Shown here: positions 1-11,300 of the stretch, piece after piece
Position numbering within the stretch: the stretch's first letter is position 1
Layout of the letters: every line of letters begins with the position of its first letter
Assembly (NCBI GenBank): GCA_027604665.1
Contig: JADGIZ010000227.1
Span: forward strand, 1-18,900
Length of the DNA: 18,900 bases
From: Polyrhizophydium stewartii
Lineage: Eukaryota; Chytridiomycota; Chytridiomycetes; Rhizophydiales
Direction: 5' to 3'
The notes under the pieces: model-generated
Told to the model about the DNA's origin: nothing
What the model saw: only the letters and a program-made list of their open reading frames with translations
Database searches by the model: none
Program-made: the position numbers and the translations under genes

Positions 1-1064
<1,064 letters not shown>

Positions 1065-1366
1065 GCTGCCGCTGCTGCAGCTGCAGCCGCCGCAGGCGCT
1101 GCCGCCGCCGCCCACACAAGGCCGGCCCCCGCGCAAGCGCTTGCCGGATACATCGAATGAACAGACGCTCGCTTTCTTAATCGCCGCCGCCCCTTCCCCT
1201 CTGGCTCTCTCATGTCCTCTCTTTCGGCGCCGCGCTTGTTCTTGCTCTTCAATGAACGCAGCTTGCCACCCCAAATGTCCTCTCGCTCTCTGCTGCCCGG
1301 CTGACTTTGCCCCGATCGCCACCACCACCGCCGCCCGCCCTCGCCGCGCGCCGCTGTCACGCCGGC
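1065..1366. other. Intergenic region between actin and VPS8
   Basis: These 302 bp must hold the actin 3' UTR and the VPS8 promoter and leader. The first 55 bp form a GC-rich GCTGCNGC/CCGCCG low-complexity stretch. It is followed by CT-rich sequence (about 1180-1245) of the kind often seen before fungal start sites. I see no clear TATA box or AATAAA. An ATG at 1157 lies in frame with VPS8 but stops after seven codons (TAA at 1178-1180), so it could act as a short upstream ORF only if transcription starts before it. Confidence 0.6.
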
Positions 1367-4300
1367 ATGTCGGATCCGCTCAGCACGCTCGCCGAGGCCA
1401 ACGAAGCCCTGGAGCGCGAGCGCCAGGCTGCCGAGCAGCGCAGGCGCATCGACGAGCTCGCCCAGCGCCGCGCCGACGAGCAGCGCCGTGTGCAGCTCGA
1501 GCACGAGCGAAGGCTGTTCCAGCCCGAGCCCGCCCCGGCCCCGCCGCTCCAACGCTTGAACTCGTCATCGTCATCCTCAACATCGAGGCTCCAACTACTC
1601 GAGACCCTGTCCGACGACGACGACGACGACGACGTCGGCGCTGACGACGCCGACGGTGGCGAGCTCGGCAGGCCCCGCATCCTACGCATGTCCGACATGG
1701 AGGCCTTTGAGGCCGCGAGCGACTCGCTGCCGCCCGCCAGCGAGGCGGCCATCGCCGCGGCTGCGGCCGTCACGCCCATCTCGGTGTCGTCGCTCGGCCT
1801 GCACTCGGCGCTCGATGAGGCCGCCGTCCCTGGCACCGCCGGCGCACCCGGCACGCTCGGCGTGCGCTCCCGCCTGCCCGCCGCCCGCCCCAACTCGCGC
1901 CTCAAGCAGCAGCCCGCCTCGCGCTCGCACCGATGGTCGGCTCCTCCGGCCCCGCCGGCCGACGTGCAGCCCTTTGTCACGCTCTCCCAAGGTGCGGCCC
2001 CCCTGGAGCCCGGCTGATTGCCGACCGCCGTTGCGCTGATCCATATCCACCTCCCCGGCCCGCAGATAAGGTCTCGGACCTGCTCGCCGCCCTGGACGAC
2101 TCGAGCGACAATGTGCACGACCTGGGCAGCTCGTCGTCCTCGATCCAAGTCACAGATGCCGATGGCGGCGGCGTACTACAGAGGGCCGCCTTCCGGTCTT
2201 CGCAGCGTGAGCGGCCGTTGCGAAGATGCAGCGTCTCGGGCATCCGCCATGCTGACGGCACCCATCCGATGCACCTGCTGCAGGATCTCTCGCCGACATC
2301 GAACGCGATTTCAAGAGGTGCATCCATCCGTCCATACCCGTCCCCCTTCCTTTCATGCATGCAGCGGCGCTGACCCGCTTTCCCGCCTCAGCGCAATGGT
2401 CCCTGAGATGGACATCCTGGATACCCCAAAGGCCGTGCTCAAAACAACCGTCGACCGCCTCGCGCAGCTGCGCCAGGAGATCCTCAACATGGACGCTCGC
2501 TCGCAGTCGTCGCAGCTCGTGCAGGACGCCGGCACGCAGCTGCTCGAAAAGATTGGCCGCGAGATGCTCCTCTACGAGCAATTCATTGACATGGACGGTG
2601 CGCCGCTCTTGATCGTCCTGGTTGCGCTCGCCCGCTGCTGCATGGGGTCTAACGCTGTGTCCCAGCCCGCCTTGCCCTCGAGGAAATCATGCGCGAGCCC
2701 ATCGAGGAAATTGACGAGGTCGAGAGTATCATGCTCGGCTCGGACGCTTCGCGCTCGTCGGGATCCATGGTGTCTCCCGCCTTGCGTCTAACCGCCCAGC
2801 ATGTGTGCCTGCGGCTGACAATTGTTCGTCCATCTGCGGCAGCTCGAGGGCAGCAGACTCGCTGCCAAGCAGCGCTCGGTCGACACGTTCCGCAGCTCCT
2901 TCTCAATCCCGTCGCTTGCCGACAACCGGCGCATGTCTGCATCGTCCTCTCAGTATTTCCTTTCAAGATCCCCCGGATCCAACAACGTCCCGAGCATCAA
3001 CTCAAACGACTCGCTCTCGCGGATCCCCGACGACGCAGTCATCTCCGTACCGCCTGGTCCGTTTGATTTCGTCAAGTGGACCAAGCTGCGAAAGCTCTCG
3101 GTGTCTCTGTTCTCCGAGGCGTTTGTGCGCCAAGTCGGCGTCCCAACGGTGCTCACGGTGCGCTCCCGCCCCATCGCACTCGCACTTGGCAGCTGCTGAC
3201 GCACCAGATCTGCCCACTTGCTCCGCAGGTCAACAGCGGCATTGCCATCGGCACGTCCAAGTCGGTCGTGCTGCTCTACGACCTTGCCCAGAACCTTCTG
3301 GGCATCCTTGGAGACTCGTCGCCCGCGCAGTGTGCGTGTCTGAGTGTCCCGGATAGCTGTGGCCGTCTGCTTCAGGTGCTGATTGCCGCGGTCCTTTGCA
3401 TTCGCGCAGCATCGCTCTATGGCGCCGCCACGGCCGTGGTCATGTCGATGGACCACAAGCTCGTCTTTGTTGGCCATGCGCGCGGCTTCGTCGTCGCCTG
3501 GGACGCCGTGCGGCGCGTGCCGGTCAAGGTCATTGCTCCCATCACCGACACCGAGCTCCAGAGCGGCAAGCGCGACGGCCATGTCTCGGGGTCGGCCGTT
3601 CTGCACCTTGCTGTGCCCAGCAAGTCCTCGTTCATCTCGGCCGACGACCGCGTAAGTTGTCTCGCGCTGCTGCTTCCGGCTTATCGCAGATGCATAGTTG
3701 CTGACCCAGGCTCTTTGTGCAGGGCGGCGCGTTCCTGCACACGCTCGCAAGAGGCATCATGCTCACGTCCGTCAAGTCGGTGCGCATCCACGGACGCCCG
3801 CTCGACGACGTGGCCCACCGCAGCCTGCCCACGACCATCTACGCACTTGACGCCCTCGCCCCGACGGCCGCCAGGCACCCGTGCGACCTGTACCGCTTCA
3901 TTGCGATTGCGACGCCGTACAAGATGGCCGTCATGAGCATGAAGCCCGTGCCTCAGATCCACTTTCGCGTCGCATGGGACTTGGGCGACCCGGACGCCAC
4001 GGGGCTCTCGCGCCGGCCCGTCGATATCGCGTGCCTGCACTGGTGGTCGCCCATCCTGCACAAAGACGGTGCGTACATCGAGGGTGCACGCGGGTGTCTC
4101 TGTGGGATCTCGCAGGCTGCTGACTAGACACCGTGCTACGCAGGATCGAGTGCGGGACAACCGCGGCTGGCGTACTCGAGCCGCAACTCGCTCTCGCTGC
4201 TGACGCTCGCGTGGTCGGCTACCGACACGGACAAGTCCAAGCGCAAGATCGAGTTCCGCGTCAACGGCTCGACCAAGCTGCCCGAAAACATTGTGTCGCT

Positions 4301-7300
4301 GCGCTGGCTCAACGAGTCGGTGCGTGGTGTCTCACGCGCTGTTCACTCTGTCCGCTCCGATGGCTGACGCATATGCCGCCGCCGACACTTGCAGACGCTT
4401 GCCCTGCTCACCAAGTCGGAGAAGCTGGTCACGGTCAATGCCGCCACGCTGACGCAGATCGAGTCCGTCGATGTGTCGTCGTACCACCTCGTCGTCCAGC
4501 CGTCGTTCCACAAGCCCCTCGAGCTCTTCAACATGCCCGTCGAGCTGGCGTACGGCGGAAGCATCTGCGTCTACAAGGGCCGCGCCGTCATGCTCTCAAA
4601 AGACCAGATCGTCATTGCCAGCCTGCTGCCCTGGAACGACCGCATCGCGGCCCTGATCCGCGTCGGCAACTTCCGCGACGCCTTTGCCATGGCCGTCTCG
4701 TTCTTCCGCGCCGATGCCAAGTTCGCCGTCGTGGGGCTGCCGCGGGACGCATCTGCGTGCGCGACGCGCGTCGGCGAGCATGTTGCGAGCCTCGTGCTGA
4801 ACTATGTGTCCATGTGCCTGTCTGGCTACGACCCGGCCAACAACGAGGACCTGGCCACGTACCGCCAAGTCGCCGACACCGTCTTTGACACAAGCATCGC
4901 CATTGGCCGCCTCGACCTGCTCTTTGGCGAGGTGTACGACCGATTTGTCGAGGCTGGTCTTGGCGCCATCTTCCTCGAGTTCCTCGAGCCCTATGTGCTC
5001 TCGGACCGCGTGCGCGTCATCACAAACCCGTCCGTCGTGCAGGCTCTCATCACGCACTTTCTGCGGCAGTCCTGGCTCGAGCGGCTCGAGCAGGTGCTGC
5101 TTCACCTTGACCCAAGCACGCTCGACATTCACCAGATTCTGCTGCTGTGCCGCCAGCAGTCGCTCTACAATGCCCTCATCTACGTCTACAACACGGTTCT
5201 GCACGACTATGTCACGCCGCTTGTCGAGCTGCTGCTGCTCTGCGACCCGCAGCAGGAAGCCGATGCCAGCGCCTCGCCGACCGCGCACGCCGTGGCTGCC
5301 GTGTTCACGCACACCGACTCGCCGCAGCACAAGCAGTCGGGCATCTACGTGCTGCTCGTCTACCTCGCCTACACGCTCACTGGCCTCGCCTTTCCCATTG
5401 GCGTGATGCAGCCGGACGAGGCCGCCCGGGCAAAGTCGGACATTTACAGCTTCTTGTTCTCGCCCGTGCACATCCACCATCCGGGCACCAACTCGGACGT
5501 GCTCGGTGTCGAGCCGTTCCCGTACCTGCGACTGCTTGTGTATGCCGACGTTGACGAGCTCATCAAGACGCTCGGCACCGTGTTCGAGGACGCGGCCCTG
5601 ACCGACGGCGTGCCGTGGACGGAGCGCTCGCTCGCAACGACCGGCCAGGCCGGGCACGCCGCCATGATGGCCTTCCGCCACTCGTGGGTCAGCGGCATCA
5701 CGCGCCAGATGATCATTGACGTGCTGCTGTCCATCATCGACAGCCTCGAGTCGCCGCATGGGAGCAGCGACGCGATTGCAGCCCTGCCGCCGGGCCGCAG
5801 CGCGTCGGCGATTGCGATTGCGCTGTATGCGTTCATTGCGCGGTGCTTTGGCAAGTACCGCATGCATCTGCGGCTGTCGGACGCCCTGCTGGGCCGCATG
5901 TTGTCTGCGCTGTGCGACTCGGCGAGCGGCGACGCCAAGCCCGAGCGCGAGATCTCGATCCTGGCCATCTACGCCAGCGGGTCGCCGGCGCTGTCGCTGT
6001 CGTCGCGGCTGTCGGCCCACGAGCGCGCGGCGCTGCTCGACAAGTACGAGCGCGCGGGCCTGTGGCGTGTGTACGAGCACGTTGCGCGCACGTTTGGGCA
6101 GTACGGGCTTGTGCTGCGCGCGCTTGTCAAGGACGAGCGCCGCATTCATGAGGCGTTCCAGGTCATGCGCGACATGCTCGACTCGGGCACGCTGACGTAC
6201 CAGCAGTCGCTCGATGTCAAGCAAAGCATCATGGACTATCTGGAGCCGCTCGCGGAGCTCGACGGGCCTGCGACCGCGAGCCTCATTGCAGACTTTTGGC
6301 CCAGCGAGCATGATAACGTCATGGACATGCTCTCGCACACGCCGCGGCTCGTGTACGCGTATCTCAAGGGGCTTGTTGCGCCGGCGCAGTTCACTCCCGA
6401 GCAGCGCGCCGTCGTGTTGCCGTCGGCGGCGCTGGTCATTGACATTACCGAGCAGCCCGCGTCCAAGCCGGCCCGCCCGCTGTCGATGGTGTCGACCACG
6501 GGCCGAAAGCCGGCGCAGCAGCACCCGACGCAGCCCGCCGAGTACTTTGACCGCTTCATCCGCCTCATGTGCAGGTTTGATCCCGCGCAAGTCCATCCGT
6601 ATCTCGTTTGGCTCGGAGACACGTACGAGGGCTTCCCGTACACGGTCGCGACCGTCATTGATGTGGTGCGAGAGCACGAGATCACGGATGCCGCGGCGTG
6701 GATCCTCGAGCGCACGGGCGACTTTGCTGGCGCGCTGCAGGTTCTGATTGCAAGCTTGCGCAAGCTGGCTGATGCGGTGATTGATGCCGAGTCGCGAGCA
6801 GAGTCGGATGCGTCTCCGCCGCCGACGGCCGCCGCCGCCGCGAGCCGGCTCGCTGTGCTCTCGCAGCTCGAGCTCGCGATTGGCGTGTGCGAGCGCGCGT
6901 CCCTGGCGCTCGAGGACCTGGACCAGCGCGAGCTGTGGTCCATGCTGCTGACTGAGGTGTACTTTCAGCTGCCCAGGTCGCAGCTGCCCACGGCCGCGCG
7001 CGACATCTTGGCGCATGGCGAGCCGCAGGCGGGTGCACTTGGGCTTTCGGGTGCAACGTCTCCCGCGCGCTCAGGCTCGCCCGTGCTGTCGCTGCCGTCG
7101 TCGTCGTCGCCGATGCAGCTGCAGCTGACGACGCACGGCACGCCGATGCGGCGCGCCGACCCGGGCGCCGAGGCCGAGAATCCCGACGATCTTCAGACGG
7201 TTGGCACGGGCGAGTTCTTTTTCGCGCTCGCGCGGCGGGTCATGAACGCGGTCGTGGCGCACGTTTCGCTGCCGTCCATCATCTACAAGATTGTGCAGAC

Positions 7301-8172
7301 GCAGCAAGGGGCGCGGCTGGCGGACCACCGCGACCTGATCTTTTCGATGCTCGACTCGCACCTGTACCACCGCGAGCTGTTCCAGGCCGCGACTCGCATC
7401 ATCGCGGCTGATTCGTACCGCTTGCTGGCGTCGACCTATGCGGCCAAGACGCGCGGGTTCCGCCCCGCGCGCGGGCAGTGCGAGGCCTGCCGCAGGCTGC
7501 TGCACGTGCGCGCCATGTTTGAGCACGAGCATGACGAGAACGTGGTGGTGTTTGCGTGTCGGCACGCCTTTCACCGCAGCTGTCTCGAGACGGCGCTGCA
7601 GGCGCAGGCCGACCGGCTTGGGATCGAGTTTTACGAGGACTATGGGCTGTGGTGTCCCATCTGCGGCCGCAGGCGCAAGGACCTGCGCAAGCACCTCAAG
7701 GGCAAGGGTAAAGTTGTGCTCAAGTCGATGGTGAGATGTGGCGACCGTGGCGCATCGTGTCTGCCTTTGTTTGCGCAATGTCCCGCTGACGACGCTGCTC
7801 TGCGTGGTTCCAAGCCCGATATTGCCGGCGGGTTCAAGGACACGCCGCACCAGCTCGAGCTCAAGTTTGCGCGCATCCGCCAGATCGAGTCGCGTGCTGT
7901 GCCCATGGTGCGCACCTGCTGCGCGGTTGTATGTTTTGTTGGTGGCTGCAGCTGACCCCGATGCGCCGCCGCCTCCGCCGCCACAGATTGACGTGCTCCG
8001 CGCGCTCGCGCCTGCACATGCTTTCTCTGGTCGCGCGGGGCATGCCGAGGATCTTGGCGACGTTGTCGACATGAACGACGGCGATGTGGATATGGACCGC
8101 AGTGAGCTGCCCAGCAGCGAGCCGAGGGGCGGCGCCGCGAGCGCGCTGAGAGCATTCTTTGGCCGCAGTTAG
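1367..8172 (+). CDS. VPS8: VPS8, CORVET complex subunit with WD40 region and C-terminal RING-H2
   Basis: VPS8 is the Rab5-binding subunit of CORVET, which tethers early endosomes. Exons: 1367-1991, 2066-2206, 2284-2317, 2392-2597, 2666-2769, 2843-3157, 3229-3331, 3410-3651, 3723-4068, 4144-4319, 4395-7730, 7815-7907, 7987-8172 (5907 nt, about 1968 aa). Residues 1 to about 270 are charged and low-complexity, including seven Asp at 83-89. A WD40-type propeller follows from about residue 370 (G-V-P-T-V-L-T across a splice into the I-A-I-G-T-S strand). The large exon carries the VPS8 hallmark L-L-P-W-N-D-R-I-A and then clathrin-like helical repeats. A RING-H2 spans residues 1793-1854 (C-x2-C, C-R-H-x2-H-x2-C, C-P-I-C). 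It is longer than human (about 1428 aa) or yeast (about 1274 aa) VPS8. The start is the first ATG after an in-frame stop. The intron at 7731-7814 is the least certain junction. Confidence 0.93.
1613..1633 (+). repeat. GAC trinucleotide run encoding seven Asp
   Basis: Seven perfect tandem GAC codons in the first exon of VPS8, just after a serine-rich stretch. It is a coding microsatellite in the non-conserved N-terminal extension. Confidence 0.9.
7731..7814 (+). other. VPS8 intron 11, in-frame and optional
   Basis: This 84-bp segment starts GTGAGA and ends AAG, with a CTGAC-type branch site near 7787. AAG is the first AG after that branch site. Its length is a multiple of three and it has no stop, so retention would insert 28 residues between the RING finger and the C-terminal tail. 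The translated stretch does not resemble conserved VPS8 sequence, which is why I call it an intron. A non-YAG acceptor makes this less certain than its neighbours. Confidence 0.65.
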
Positions 8173-8310
8173 TATAAAAAACAGACCGCCATGCAAAGAT
8201 GCCCCTTGAACTTGCTCCTTGTGCACAGAAGCTTCATTTTTTGCTTTTGCCTTCATCGATTGAGGTCGTGCTTCCGTCTTGCACGTTGATGCTGCTGCCC
8301 CTTCCCAAAA
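8173..8310. other. Convergent intergenic region between VPS8 and SNT2-like gene
   Basis: These 138 bp separate two converging stop codons and must hold both 3' UTRs. An A-rich run (TATAAAAAA) starts right after the VPS8 stop, and a T-rich run near 8235-8250 reads A-rich on the minus strand. Either could contribute to poly(A) site definition. No canonical AATAAA is evident. Confidence 0.55.
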
Positions 8311-11300
8311 TCACTGTGGTGCCGGTGGTTGCGAGTGGGCCGCCGCCACGCACGCAAAGCAAACGTGCGCCTTGAAGCTCAGAGACTTGGCCCATGCCTC
8401 GGCTGGTGTGCCTTGGAGGTCAGTGCGCCGGAACCAGCACGGCGTCGACGTCGACCTGCACGCGCTGCACGGCTGGGCAGAGACGCGCTCGGCGCCTTCA
8501 GCGAGCATCGAAGACATCCACTGGCCCGCCGCCGCGGAACCCGACGGCGCCAACGCCGCCGGCGAGAGAGCAAGTGTCGCATTTGCACCAGGCGCTTGCG
8601 CCGCCGCCACATCGTGCTCGAGATCAAGGCCGTGCCCGTGGCCGCCTGCCGTCTGATGGCACTGGCACTGGCCCTGCAGCCGCTGCAACGCGGCGCGCTT
8701 CTGCCCGCGCGTCGTGAAGCGCGGATCAGCGGCCTTGAACTTTGCAATGTACTCGCGCATCTGGCCTGCAGCGGCGCTCGGCTCGTCGCCCGAAGCGCGG
8801 TCGCACGTTGGCTGCGGTGCCGCATGCGCATGTGCAGGACAGAATGCCAGCGCGCTGAGCTCCGCTGTTGGGTCTGCCCTTGCGATCGCAAGACGCCAGC
8901 CTGGGTTCGCCTGTGCGCATGTCACGTGCGTCGTTGCCTCGCATCCTGGCGAGTTGCACTGCACGCATGCCCCGGTCGTCGTGCCGCACACTGAGCAAAC
9001 CTGCATCAAGTGTCAGCCGCCAGAGACGCGCAAGCAATCGATGGGGGACAAGGCCAGCACACCTTATGCCATCGCGACGCATCAATGAGCCCGATGCACT
9101 CGACGATATCCAGGAGCTCGGTGTTGCTGAAGCGTGGCTCGGGGTGCCACACGGCGCACTGGACATGGACCCAGTTGCCGCAAATGGTGCGCTTGAGCGG
9201 AGAATCGCGCCTCGGCAGGTTGACGCCGCACAGGACGCAGTCGTAGAGCTGAACGCACAAGCATCACGGTCAGCAGGCAGAATGTCGGCCAACAAAGAGC
9301 AAGTCGCCAGTGCGCACCAGCGAGCATTCGCGGGACTTTGTGTTGAGGCACGGATCGCACTGGAACACGGGGCGGCCGCGTTTCCCCGTCGGCTGCACGC
9401 CGTAGCATTCTAGTCACGGACCCATCAGCAGCTGCTGCCTCTAGTCATCAACGAGAGCTCATGGACACTTACGCCTGTGCACCATCATTGTGCAGATGGA
9501 GCAGCGCGCGATCGAGTTGCTGCGCCAAGTAACCATTTCCAGGCACGCGGCGCACTTTGGCCGAGTCATCTGCCGCCGAGGCGCTCTGCCCTCGCCGACA
9601 TGGTCGACGTCGCCGCCGCCGTTGTCGTGAGGATCATCGGCATCTTCGCCGCCGTCCGTGTGTTTTCGCTTGTATGTTTTGGACATGACCCGGCGTTTGC
9701 GCGACTCCTTGGCTGCCGGCTCGTCGTCTGGATCCTGACTGCGCCGCTTCCGGCCTGAAGTCCAGAGCATTAGCGAATGCGATGGCGCGCGGCAGGTGCT
9801 TGGCGGGCATGGCAAACACACCCATCTCGCGGTTATGGCGCTTGGCGGTCTCGCTCACGATCTTTGCCGTTGAGTAAGCGGCGTAGTAGTCGTAGCACGC
9901 GACGCACCAGCGCGCACGCTGCTGCCGCCCAAACATGATGCACGCCGGCCTGGTCTCGCGCACGGACCGACAGCAGTTGGCGCACTCAATCTCGCCCCCA
10001 TCTTCCGCGCCCGAGAGCATCGTCTCGTCCTCGTCGTCGGTCAGGTCCGAGTCGGAGCTGTACTGCCCCTGGGTTCCGGCCGACTCTAACTTTGAAGCGT
10101 CCAGTCGCGCGTGCCTGCGTCTGGAGACACAATGTTCGATCAGCTCGCCGCCGCACCAATACGCGAGCAGCTCTGGCGAAAGCCAACAAAGCAGCCCCAC
10201 CTCTTGTGGTACACCTTGCAGTATTGTTCCAGGACCCGACTGCACCGTTCCGTCTTTCTCCAGATGTAGAAATGCATCACGACTTCCTTGAGCGTCCGCG
10301 ACGGGACAAACTGTGGCCGAGTCGCGCAGACCAAAATCAGCTCTCGTGAAGCGCAGCGGCTTGATGGATTACCGAGCGCCGCACCTCGCGCTGGATCTTG
10401 TCCAGCTCATGGCCGTGCTTGATAAAGCCCGTATCAAAGGCAAGCTCCTCCTCAGCGGACCACGTGAGGCGGCGCAACTCGTCGCTGAGGTTGCTGGTTT
10501 GCGCCTTGATGGCCTCGATGCTGTCGTGATTCTTGTGCAGCGCAAGCAGGCATGCATCAAGCGCATAGTCCGAAAGCTTGTCCGTCGACATGTCACTGCG
10601 CAACTGATCAATCACCTGCGAGGCTGCATCGCGAGCATATGGTCTTTGCGTCAGCAAAAGATCCACAGTTCGAGGTCAGACGCCTGGAGGAAGCCTGTCC
10701 CGCACCATCGATGCCAGCGTCGGCGAGCGCAGGTCCGTCAAACACAACTTCGTCTGAAGTGTATCTGTCGACCATGTTCTCGTTGCCAAAGTAGTCCGAG
10801 TACTTGAGCCGTCGGCGGCGTCCGCCTCGGGTCTCTGTCTCATTCCTCGGCACCTGGCTCTCTGGATCGGGACCTTCGCCTTCCCATTGCGGCATCTCCG
10901 CCTGGTATGCCTTTCCGAGTCTGCACGAAGCCGCGTCAGACGCCTATAAGCTTTTTGAGAAGCTGTCTGGAGCGCCAGCAGGCATACCTGCTCGACGACT
11001 TTGGGTGGCCCTTGTCGTCGGGATCTGCGCCATCGAGCCACACGGCGGCCTTGTGAGCGATCGCGCAACAAGCGGGGATGCAGGGGTGACGCAACGCACT
11101 TGTCAGGTCGTCTAGTGACGCCCACTCGCCGTAGTAGCGGAACGGGAACGCAGGCTCGATGTCCAGCACGGGGTTGGTGGCCTCCTCTGCGCAGCGCGGC
11201 CGACAGAAGCTCGTCAGTGCAAGCTCAAGTGCGCGGACGACAATGCGGCAATCGGCAACCAGCAGGCGCACCGTCCAGGCCCGCTTGGTCAAACCGGCCG

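Noticed and set aside
4596..7016. 806-codon open frame on the minus strand
   Set aside because: It lies wholly antisense to the long VPS8 exon, whose protein matches the family throughout. The antisense protein is a low-complexity Arg/His/Gln/Val-rich product expected from GC-rich codon use on the other strand.
7071..8072. 333-codon open frame on the minus strand
   Set aside because: Antisense to the VPS8 RING-containing end and its introns. No domain is seen and composition is typical of a shadow frame.
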